From: FEN-33 sp963768775
GTDB lineage: Archaea > Thermoplasmatota > Thermoplasmata > Methanomassiliicoccales > UBA472
Length of the DNA stretch: 16,713 nt
Assembly: GCA_963768775.1 (NCBI GenBank)
Contig: CAVYIY010000004.1
Span: 1 to 16,713, forward strand
Reading direction: 5' to 3'
Positions within the stretch are counted from its first letter, which is position 1, and each line of letters starts with the position of its first letter. The notes beneath the pieces are model-generated. The model worked only from the letters and a program-made list of their open reading frames with translations. It made no database searches and was not told the origin of the DNA. Positions 7,947-15,817 of the stretch are shown here, one piece after another. Both the position numbers and the translations under genes were made by a program.

Positions 7947-8443
7947 TTACGTCTTCTTCTTCCGTCGTCTCCAGATCAGGAAGAAGACGAATAATGCCGC
8001 CACCGCGACCACGCCCGCTACTGCAATGATCACTTCGGTGCCAAGTCCGCCGCCACCGGTGCCAGCCGTCCCCCCAGTAGAGGTGACGGTGATAGTGGCC
8101 GTCGCGGTGTTGTTGGCCGCATCCTTTGCGGTAACGGTGATGACGTTGTTGCCCTCTTGTAACGGTATCGAGGATATTGACCACGATCCGCCGGTCATTG
8201 CTGCCATTCCCGATCCTCCGCGATTGTTCGACCAGGAGACGTTGACCACCCCGACGTCATCCGAACTGCTGCCGGACACGGTCAAGCTCGAAGAGCTGGT
8301 GTTGTAAGTCGCTCCGGACGGAGAGGTGATGGATATGCTGGGGTTGGTCACGTCCGGCACGTTGTAGGTCACCGTCAGAGCATGAACCCCGGAGTTTCCT
8401 CCGGCATCATACGCCGTTATCGTGATCACGTTCACGCCAGAAA
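7947..8443 (-). CDS. Ig-like-repeat surface protein, C-terminal part with membrane anchor (truncated by the fold)
   Basis: Read from the fold, the protein contains the end of one bacterial Ig-like repeat (NVITITAYDAGGNSG, HALTVTYN) and one full repeat (NPSISITSPSGATYNTSS, then DDVGVVNVSWSNNRGG, then GNNVITVTAKDAANNTATATITV). A Gly-rich linker, a C-terminal helix (VIIAVAGVVAVAALFVFFLIW) and a basic tail RRRKKKT follow. It is presumably an extracellular stalk-like adhesin anchored in the membrane. The frame stays open to an ATG at 8459, but the residues before the LVSG segment come from the other arm and are an artefact of the junction, so the true N-terminus is missing. It lies 90 bases upstream of the BspA gene on the same strand, possibly one operon. 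Confidence 0.75.
8341..8443. other. Unpaired spacer (loop) of the palindrome and fold junction
   Basis: Left-arm sequence continues through these bases, reading on the minus strand as the next upstream part of the Ig-like gene (an end-of-domain NVITITAYDAGGNSG type stretch, then NVPDVTNPS). At 8443/8444 it switches to the other strand at a point about 103 bases back in the same gene, so that CAGCATATCC at 8444 repeats the reverse complement of 8331-8340. A fold inside a gene, with a short skipped stretch, is the shape of a template-switch chimera. No adaptor or foreign sequence is visible at the switch. Confidence 0.85.
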
Positions 8444-8837
8444 CCAGCATATCCATCACCTCTCCGTCCGGAGCGACTTACAACACCAGCTCTTCAAGCT
8501 CGACCGTGTCCGGCAGCAGTTCGGATGACGTCGGGGTGGTCAACGTCTCCTGGTCGAACAATCGCGGAGGATCGGGAATGAGCGATATGACCGGCGGATC
8601 GTGGTCAATATCCTCGATACCGTTACAAGAGGGCAACAACGTCATCACCGTTACCGCAAAGGATGCGGCCAACAACACCGCGACGGCCACTATCACCGTC
8701 ACCTCTACTGGGGGGACGGCTGGCACCGGTGGCGGCGGACTGGCTGGAAACGCGATCGTGCGGTCGCGGGCGTCGTAGCAGTGGCGGCATTATTCGTCTT
8801 CTTCCTGATCTGGAGACGACGGAAGAAGAAGACGTAA
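8444..8837 (+). pseudogene. Ig-like surface protein, frame-broken right copy
   Basis: This is the mirror of 7947-8340. The Ig-like repeat reads correctly from 8444 (SISITSPSGATYNTSS) to the Gly-rich linker near 8745. There a small deletion shifts the frame (LAGNAIVRSRAS, stop at 8776-8778), while the anchor helix VAGVVAVAALFVFFLIW and RRRKKKT continue in another frame to the stop at 8835-8837. Codons before 8444 in the same frame (from 8422) belong to the other strand's arm and are a chimeric artefact. Confidence 0.75.
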
Positions 8838-8898
8838 TTAAGGCCTTTGCCAGCGTTAAGCCGGGCCGGGAAACGCATTTTCAGGGGGGGCCAAACCC

Positions 8899-10461
8899 CC
8901 TTTCTCTGCTTTCCACTGTTGGATTGGCAGTGCTACGTCGTTAGCGACGACATCGCCACCATTGCGGGATACACTGGGGTAGGTGGAGCAATCACCATCA
9001 TCGCCCTGGCGGAGTTTTGACAATTGGTACTGGGGACGTGTGCTGCAACGATGAAGATGATGCGTGGATCATGCCGATGGTCACCATCATCAGTGGCTTA
9101 CTCCCTTCTTCATTAACAAGAAAAATATATGCTCGGTAACCTGGGGAAGCGCACTCACCGCCATCGGTACAGCCGCGTTCTATGACTGCGCCATTGGCCC
9201 TACGGTGACCATCCCAGCCAGCGTCACCAGCATCGGCTTTTGGGCTTTCAGTCAGAGCAACGGCATTTGGGATATCAACGTCGACCCGGGCAACCTGCAC
9301 TATGCTAGCGTCAATGGCGTGTTGTACAACAAGACCTTGACCACCCTGATCGAGTTCCCTTTTAGAGGCAGAGGGTTATTGATCCCCAATGGCGTCATCA
9401 CCATCGCCAACGACGCGTTCTTCGACTGCACCGTAACCTCGGTGACACTTTCAAACAGTGTCACGACCATTGGGGATAGCGCCTTCGAAGGATGCGGCTT
9501 ATGAGCATCGGTGAACTTCGGAAGCGGGGCCACCAGTATTGGGAACACTTCTTTCTGGGGGTGCACCTACCTGGCCTCAATGACATTCTACGGGCTCGTC
9601 GCCCCTACGTATGTCGGTTCCGACTGATATGGGAACGACCTCGGCCTTGAAGGTCACGCAAACGCCGGCTCGAATTTCCCCGCTCCAGGCAATGCTTCGA
9701 ACCGATTGACGATGGGTGCGGTCGTTTCCACAAGCCTGGCGCCCCCGGAGCCCCTCGCGCCTCCAGGCCAATGGAGGACACGGTTATGTGGTATGACTCG
9801 GTGCCACCGGCAGACGTTGGCAGCCCTGTCTCTACACATTATGACATCTACCGTTCGACGACATCGTGAAGCTATAGCGCCTCGATCGGCAACGTGGACG
9901 CGTCACGCAGACGTACAACGACACCACGCCGACCCCGGGAACCCATTACTTCTGCATCGTGAAGGCTGTCGATACGGCGTAACCGGGCCCAGCCTCGACG
10001 AAGCGGAAGCTGAGCCTACGTGCCCGTTACCTCGATCTGGGGTCCATCCGCGCCGCTGGACTCGGCGGTGACAATGGCAACAACACCGTCGCGTTGCATT
10101 GGAATGCGCCGTCCGATGCTGGCGATCCAGCGTTCACCAGCTATAACATCTACCGCGGGGCGACGGCGACTCGATCGGCGGCACGCCGATCGGCAGCGTG
10201 GCCGCTGGAACCCTGACCTACAATGACGACACGGCGGTCAATGGAACTACTACGTGTACGTCGTAGAAGGCGGTGGCTCGGTGGTCCAGCTCCGCTTCGA
10301 ACACCGCTCAGGGCTACCCAACCAGTGCCTTCGAGCGACTACGGGGAGCGGCAACAACGATCTGCTCTATGCGGGGATCATCATTGTGGTAGTGCTAGTC
10401 ATCATCGTGGCGTTCTGGTTCACGGAGGACCAAGATCGAAGGCACCGCCGAGAACACGTAG
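8899..10461 (+). pseudogene. BspA-Fn3 surface protein, heavily damaged right copy
   Basis: This is the mirror of 6294-7900. A central BspA block (about 9132-9504, SVTWGSALTAIGTAAFYDC to IGDSAFEGCG) is clean and matches the left arm. Before it, 9001-9130 is a scrambled version of its partner (left about 7633-7760), with many substitutions and indels and stop codons. After it, the Fn3 part has frequent single-base losses, and the anchor (YAGIIIVVVLVIIVAFWF) is followed by a frameshifted tail. The stop matching the left copy is 10459-10461. No single frame spans the gene, and the left arm is the better guide. Confidence 0.7.
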
Positions 10462-10603
10462 GCGAACCCCTTCCTTTTCATCTTTTCACTCTTCTATGTC
10501 CAGTATAGGATCAGAATTCGATAATTTGGAATGTCTACTCTGTAAGCTAAAGGCTGAGTCAGCAGACCTTGTCTCGTTCTCCTTTTTCGATCTTGTTCTC
10601 ATA

Positions 10604-12539
10604 TCACGACCCAGGAATAGCCACGCGCCGAAGACCATCATACACAATGATGAAGAGCTCCGCCCAGCGGCGCTTGCTGTAGTCATAGATGTCCTTGCCG
10701 CTCATCGGCTTCACCGGGAAGGTCCCGGACAAGGAACCGATCACGCACATTGCTAAACCAGCCCCACCGATCGCCGCATATCCTCCCTTCAACAGCAGGA
10801 AGAAGAGGCCCGCGAAAGCCAACCCGATGATGATTTCCAGTCCGCCCGCTCTAGCGACCAAGCGCTCCGTTGCCTCCGTGGATTGGTGCACGGAACGTGT
10901 CGGAGAGGAGAACGGGACCCTGAAGGCGAAAGTGGTGAGCAGGAACAGGACGACCAAGGGCCAGATCCTGTGCTCGCTCCACACCCCTCGGCGTCGCAGG
11001 AACACTATCGCCAAGTCTTCTGCGACGAGACCGACGAGGATGCTCGTTCCGAAGAAGACCGGAAGCAAAGTCCCAGATCTGGTCAAGGGAGCTGACCTTG
11101 ACGTAGGAGAAGGCGAGCGCCAGGAGGATTATCGAGGTGGTGTATGCCAGGACCTCGGGCTTCGTAGGCCTTAGGAGGGGACCGCTCCTCTTCTCGACCT
11201 CGGTCTTCTGCTTGGAGGAGACGATATCCTGCAGCCATTCCTTTACGCTGTCGGGAACCAGCCCCTCTCCCTTTTCGCCCGCCTGCTCTCCCAAAGCGCT
11301 CAAAGGGTTGCTCGCGAACGACAAGACGACCGAGACCGCCGCCAATGCGACCACCGTTACGCCGATCGCCTCCACGGCGTTCAATGGCTGTGGAACCCAG
11401 ACTTGTTGGAGAAGGCCTGGCACCGAAGAACCGCCCAAGGCATACACGTCAACCATCCCACGACCCAAAGTAGACAACGCCGGCGACGATAGCAGGGGAC
11501 GAAACGACTCCCCCGCCCGTCTGATAGCTCCAGATCTCTGCCCCACTCGAGGCATTCGGAGACAGATTTTGCCATCGGTCGATTCTGTGTCGATGACACC
11601 ATCGACAATAGCAGGCGATGAGCCAATGGTGTTGCCGGTTGTGGAATTCCAGACCAAGGCCCCACTAGAAGCGTTCAAAGCGTAGACGTTGCCATCCCGT
11701 GAACCAACATAGACGGTCTTGCCATCGACTGCAGGGCACGCGTTCGCGTAGTTGCCTGTCGCATAGCTCCAGAGCCTGACCCCGCTTGAAGCATTCAATG
11801 CATAAACGCTATAGTCCCACGAGCCCACATAGACCACGCCGCCCACGACGGCTGGAGGTGAGTAGACCCCTCCGCCGGTGGTATAACTCCAGACAATGGC
11901 ACCAGTCGAAGCGTTCAGGGCATAGACATTGTGATCCATCGACCCGACATAGACCACTCCGCTGACGACGGCCGGAGACGAGACGACATTGCTGCCAGTG
12001 GCATAACTCCAGAGCACAGCCCCGTTCGACGCATTCAGGGCATAGACATTGCCGTCCAGCGAACCAATGTAGACGACACCCCCGAAGACAGCGGGAGACG
12101 AGTCGGTGTCGTTCCCGGTGACATAGCTCCAGATCAATGAACCAGTGGAAGCGCTTAGGGCGTACACTTTATTGTCCATCGAACCGACATAGACTATTCC
12201 TGCGAATACCGCTGGAGACGATCTGACCTCGCCACCTGTGGCATAGGTCCACACCGTCGACCCGGTCGAAGCATTCAACGCGTAGACGTAGCCATCGCTG
12301 GAACCTATGTAGACCGTATCTCCTGTAACTGCGGGTGACGACCAGATTTGATTCCCAGTCCCGTGCCTCCAAATGAGTGTAGGTCCGATGGTCGGATTGC
12401 CTGCTCCGACACCGCTGTGGGACGTGTCGGAATGATACATTGGCCAATCTGCATTGGCCAAGGGGAGCGAAACTAGACCGATGAAGAGAATCATTAAAAG
12501 AAAACCCAATCTCACGGTCAAGCTAGCCTTACCCTTCAA
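10604..12539 (-). pseudogene. Propeller-membrane fusion protein, frame-broken right copy
   Basis: This is the mirror of 4217-6151. The signal peptide and the first six propeller blades (to about 11640) read correctly, with a few substitutions (for example NDTD for NDTN). From about 11640 to 11440 blades seven and eight are scrambled. The frame is then regained through the first two membrane segments and shifts again near 11075, 11040, 10960 and 10640. The last codons before the stop at 10604-10606 differ (LRRVAIPGS for the left copy's GAWLFLL). In this arm two bases are missing upstream of the ribosome site, which falsely joins an upstream 63-codon frame to the gene. Confidence 0.8.
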
Positions 12540-12960
12540 GCAAGACGCCTCCCCTCTCTCAATGGGAAGGTGCATGACCTCAATTAAGTCTTGTGCTGGT
12601 GCGGCGTTCAGAGCCCAGTTGAAATCTGTTATGGTCCCGAACCTCACCGCATCATGATAAAAAGAACAAAAAAAGGTTTCACCGGAAATAATCAAAGAGG
12701 GCATTTTTAGTCGTGATGAGAGCAAATAGAAAATAATCTAGATAGGTCGACGTTGCGCCAGCGGCGATAATGAACCCGGAGAATAATAGGGATAAGAATT
12801 GAATTTATAGCCAATTCTCTCGGCAATTCCTAGCCTAGTTCCATAATCTCGTCTTGGGGTCGAGGTCAATGCCTGAGTGCTTGATTATCGCCTCGTTGTC
12901 GATGAGCGATCCTCGCCCGGCCTGATCGATCGGCGCAGATGGCAATAATCCAGAGCGACC
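12540..12960. other. Intergenic region ahead of the propeller gene (right)
   Basis: This is the mirror of 3794-4216, nearly identical apart from the two-base AG difference at about 12555. It holds the same TATA-like candidates (for example TTTATAG at 12804-12810 on the plus strand, read as CTATAAA on the minus strand). No gene or RNA is recognised. Confidence 0.45.
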
Positions 12961-13782
12961 CTACTCTGCATCCAACCGATCCAGGACCTCTCCTTGCCCG
13001 AAGACGAAGAGCCTCGGCCTCCCATCCACCAGTTCGACATAGGTGTTGTGCGGCGTCGCTTCCTTCACCCACGAACCCGTATTCACCACGTTACCCTTCG
13101 CATTGATGAAAGGATGGTGCGTGTGCCCGAATACGATGATCTCACCATCCTTCCCCGAATGGGCCGCTCGCGCTTCCTTCTCGGTCTCCTCCAGCTTATC
13201 CTTCAATCTGACCTCCGGCCCGCTCATCAGGCTTTTCGCCTTGATCCTGACGCTATCGCCTTCTAATGACTTGGTCAAGGCGGAGAAGTGCAGGTCAGAT
13301 AAGGTCCGGATGAGATAGGACCAGAACTCGTCCTCCTCCTTCCCCTCTGAGTCGGACATGACATGACAGAGCGTCTCCATGGCGATCTTCATCAGCTCGT
13401 GCTCCTTGCCATACTCGAACTCGTAGCCATGCATGAATCGGTAGGTATGGCCCTTGTCCTCCAGCTCCAGCACCTGATGGAACTCGAACGGGTAGTTGTA
13501 ATGCGGCGCCCGGTTCCTCAGCCGCAGCAGGTGGTAGTCGTGATTGCCCGCGACGAAGTGCAGCTTTATCTTCTTCCCCAGATCCTTGAGCAGTTGCATC
13601 GTGTCCATATTCTCCAGGAAGATACCGGAGGCATCCCTGCGCCACATGTCGACGAAGTCACCCAGGATCACCAGGTCTGTCAACCCTTTGTCGTCCTGAA
13701 GCGTGACGAGGAAATCTTGGAACGCTTGTTTGTCGCAGCTCTGGCTACCGAGATGAATATCTGAAACCACGATCGTCTTCAT
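12961..13782 (-). CDS. Calcineurin-like metallophosphoesterase, right copy
   Basis: This encodes the same 273-residue protein as 2972-3793, identical at the residue level. It carries the D-x-H, GDFVD, GNHDYH and GHTHHP motifs that bind the two metals. The only base difference found is silent (plus-strand G at 13006). ATG at 13782 is chosen, with a TTG nine bases earlier as the alternative. The gene ends in TAG at 12961-12963. Its neighbours are the CHAT-like gene upstream, about 208 bases away on the same strand, and the propeller gene downstream, both with separate promoter-like elements, so an operon is not obvious. Confidence 0.93.
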   Translation of the reverse strand: MKTIVVSDIHLGSQSCDKQAFQDFLVTLQDDKGLTDLVILGDFVDMWRRDASGIFLENMDTMQLLKDLGKKIKLHFVAGNHDYHLLRLRNRAPHYNYPFEFHQVLELEDKGHTYRFMHGYEFEYGKEHELMKIAMETLCHVMSDSEGKEEDEFWSYLIRTLSDLHFSALTKSLEGDSVRIKAKSLMSGPEVRLKDKLEETEKEARAAHSGKDGEIIVFGHTHHPFINAKGNVVNTGSWVKEATPHNTYVELVDGRPRLFVFGQGEVLDRLDAE

Positions 13783-13810
13783 GACACTCAAGAGAACGAT
13801 TGCAGCCTTC

Positions 13811-13817
13811 TATATTT
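13811..13817 (-). promoter_or_regulatory. TATA-box-like element of the phosphoesterase gene (right copy)
   Basis: TATATTT on the plus strand reads AAATATA on the minus strand, centred 32 bases before the ATG at 13782. It is the mirror of 2937-2943 and implies a nearly leaderless message. Confidence 0.5.
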
Positions 13818-13989
13818 GAACTCGGCGAGGCTAGTCCTTGATGAAAGAATTCACTTCTCCCACTCGATTTCCAACTTCGAGAAGATAATCTGGCCAGTCA
13901 GTCGAGAGAGAAGCAGAGGCGTTGGCGCAATTCTTCTCGAATTGCCTGATGTGTTATCTGGATTTGGAAGCGGGGCGGTCACCGATCAA

Positions 13990-14523
13990 TCAAGTCCAAA
14001 ATTGGAAACCGCCCTTCGCCTTGCCTTTCAATATCGAGTTCGTTCTGTCAAGTGCTCCTTTCGGTGTGTAATTTTGATGCAGCACGAGATAATAGAAATT
14101 GATGAACCAGACAGCCGCATCGATAAACGCCACATCATGCATCGGGGCGATGACGTGCGAAGCACCGGTCGTCTCCATGAACTCACTGACGAAATTCGTG
14201 CGGCTCATCCCGCATGCTGATAAGGTGACTGTCTGGCGCGAGAAGCAACCTTCAGGAAGCTCCTCGGGTCGAAGTGTTCCCTGAGGCAATTCGATCGATT
14301 CGCTATCCTCTCCTCCATGTGCTGAGATATGCACAAAATCGAATTTCTGGAGGTCTCGCTTGCTCGCGAGGTAGTTCAGCATCTGGGACTTCGACTTGAT
14401 TACATGCGTATGAATGGCATCTGGCTCGGTCATCCTGAGGAAGTTCGACAACACCAGGCTTTCATTGAACGTCTCCGACCTGGGTATGCATTCGATTATT
14501 AGCAGCTTCTTGTTCCTGGCCAA
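13990..14523 (-). CDS. Stand-alone CHAT/caspase-like domain protein
   Basis: The 177-residue protein has the pattern of a minimal CHAT (caspase HetF associated with TPRs) peptidase core. A hydrophobic first strand (KKLLIIECIP) leads to FDFVHISAHGG, with the candidate catalytic His69, and about 35 residues later TVTLSACGMS, with the candidate catalytic Cys104. ASHVIAPMHDVAFIDAAVWFINFYY follows, as in the C-terminal part of CHAT folds. There are no TPR repeats, no other domain, no signal peptide and no membrane helix. CHAT enzymes are often activated by a partner (TPR proteins, gasdermins, CRISPR Craspase), but no such partner is in this window. The start is TTG at 14523, because the nearest ATGs upstream are out of frame. 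The protein is intact in this arm only. Family assignment rests on motifs; protease activity is inference. Confidence 0.7.
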   Translation of the reverse strand: MARNKKLLIIECIPRSETFNESLVLSNFLRMTEPDAIHTHVIKSKSQMLNYLASKRDLQKFDFVHISAHGGEDSESIELPQGTLRPEELPEGCFSRQTVTLSACGMSRTNFVSEFMETTGASHVIAPMHDVAFIDAAVWFINFYYLVLHQNYTPKGALDRTNSILKGKAKGGFQFWT

Positions 14524-14597
14524 GCTTTTCTCACATTTCCTCGGACATGCCGTCTACCCGCAGTCAATGATCTGGTCTTTGGACTAGCATATTGTTG

Positions 14598-14604
14598 CTA
14601 TATC
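14598..14604 (-). promoter_or_regulatory. Possible TATA/BRE element of the CHAT-like gene
   Basis: CTATATC on the plus strand reads GATATAG on the minus strand and is preceded by purine-rich GAAAAGGC, as in an archaeal BRE-TATA pair. It is 75 bases before the TTG start, so it would give a leader of about 50 bases. It is a weak call. Confidence 0.3.
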
Positions 14605-14903
14605 GCCTTTTCTCAATGCGGATCTAACATGCATCCCTAATGGTCTCTCCAACTGGCCGTTTTCCAGCCGCGGAATCCTCCATTGCAGGTATGTAATCGA
14701 GGTTTTGAGAAGAGAAAACATGAGGTTATCGTCCGATATGTACCAAGAAAACGATCTTGCCGCAATTGGACTCATTTTTCACTGCCAAATATCGTGCTTG
14801 GATGCTTGAGTCGCCCATTGATGTGCAGACGATTTCTGCCAATCTCTTCTGCGGAATTCCATACGCCCATATGGTCTACCCAGGATCAACAGACTGCGTA
14901 ATA

Positions 14904-14910
14904 ATTTATA
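14904..14910 (+). promoter_or_regulatory. TATA-box-like element of the CDF gene
   Basis: ATTTATA (extended TTTATAT) is centred about 24 bases before the GTG at 14931, the usual archaeal distance from TATA box to transcription start. There is no Shine-Dalgarno sequence between them, so the message is probably leaderless. The mirror is at about 1848-1854. Confidence 0.55.
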
Positions 14911-14930
14911 TTGGCGAGTGATTCACCATT

Positions 14931-15812
14931 GTGAACAAGATACAAATTGCGATGCTGGCCGTTGCCGGCGGGATCCTGATATTCGTTCTAAAGCTGATTG
15001 CATATCTCATTTCCAATTCTGTAGCCTTGCTCTCGGACGCGATGGAATCGATAATCAACATTGTGGCATCGATAATGATGATATCAGCGCTGACCATCGC
15101 GGTTCGATCGAAGGACAAGAACCACGAATACGGGCACCAGAAGGCCGAGAACATCTCTGCCCTGGTGGAAGGTGTCCTCATCATCGTCGCCGCCGTGCTC
15201 ATCGTCGAAGCGACCATTGGCCGCTTGTTCAACCCGGTGGGGTTTGACAATATCGATTTGGGCATGATTGTTTCTCTGTGCGCGACCTCGCAGAATGCGA
15301 TTCTGGCCACGATTATGCTCAGGGAATCGAGGAAGAGCAGATCGATGGCATTGGAGGGGGACGCCAAGCATCTCTTTTCCGACGTTATGTCCTCGGTGGG
15401 GGTCGTCATCGGCCTGTTCATCGCCAGCATAACCGGGATCTTGATCATCGATCCGCTCATCGCTCTGGTCGTAGCGGTCTTGCTAGTCAAAATGGGAGCC
15501 GATGTGTTCCTCAAGACCAGCAAGGACCTGATGGACTCGAACTGCGTGGAGGCCGAGAGGTCGATCGTCGCGGTCCTAGAACGCACGAAGGGATACCTGG
15601 AATATCACGATCTCAAGACCAGAAGGTCCGGAAACAAGGTGTTCATGGAGGTGCATCTCTGCCTGGACGGGAACATGTCGGTCAAGGAGGCGCATGAGCT
15701 GACCGACAAGATCGGAGAGGAGCTGACTCTTGTCCTGCCGGGCATCGAACCGAACATACACATCGAGGATCAGACCCAATGCCAAAAGCACGATGCCCCT
15801 GGCACATCGTGA
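14931..15812 (+). CDS. Cation diffusion facilitator family metal exporter
   Basis: This is an intact 293-residue CDF protein. It has about six membrane segments (near 4-27, 38-58, 77-97, 108-130, 152-172, 174-190), then a C-terminal cytoplasmic domain (about 200-280) with VFMEVHLCLDGNMSVKEAHELTDKI and PNIHIEDQ. The metal-site candidates are D36 with E39 or S40 in helix 2 (LSDAMES), H65 and H69 in HEYGHQKAE, and H147-x-x-x-D151 in helix 5 (GDAKHLFSD). Such proteins exchange Zn, Fe or Mn for protons across the cell membrane. Helix 5 is of the Zn/Fe type, whereas helix 2 lacks the second Asp of the DxxxD pair, so the metal is uncertain. The start is GTG, probably leaderless. The gene converges on the MFS gene, with five bases between stops. 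Confidence 0.88.
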   Translation: MNKIQIAMLAVAGGILIFVLKLIAYLISNSVALLSDAMESIINIVASIMMISALTIAVRSKDKNHEYGHQKAENISALVEGVLIIVAAVLIVEATIGRLFNPVGFDNIDLGMIVSLCATSQNAILATIMLRESRKSRSMALEGDAKHLFSDVMSSVGVVIGLFIASITGILIIDPLIALVVAVLLVKMGADVFLKTSKDLMDSNCVEAERSIVAVLERTKGYLEYHDLKTRRSGNKVFMEVHLCLDGNMSVKEAHELTDKIGEELTLVLPGIEPNIHIEDQTQCQKHDAPGTS

Positions 15813-15817
15813 ATGGC

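Larger units (their letters stand above)
39..8340 (+). repeat. Left arm of window-scale inverted repeat
   Basis: This arm is the reverse complement of 8444-16713, with the same genes in mirrored order. Pairs that fix the alignment are the MFS internal ATG (44 and 16708), the phosphoesterase ATG (2972 and 13782), the propeller start (4217 and 12539) and the Ig-like gene near the fold. The arm is damaged by small indels at about 200-2275 (MFS, CDF, CHAT) and is good from about 2300 to 6700 and again in the BspA repeats. Bases 1-38 have no partner only because the window ends at 16713. Such mutually exclusive damage suggests consensus error, not biological divergence. Confidence 0.95.
14524..14930. 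other. Divergent intergenic region, CHAT-like and CDF genes (right)
   Basis: This is the mirror of 1828-2231 and close to identical. It carries the two promoter-like elements listed separately. A plus-strand open frame of 72-86 codons ending at 14901 has no recognisable family, and its stop lies against the CDF TATA element, so it is not called. Confidence 0.45.

Noticed and set aside
8281..8600. Short-range inverted repeat around the Ig-like sequence as a regulatory stem-loop
   Set aside because: It is simply the centre of the window-scale palindrome.
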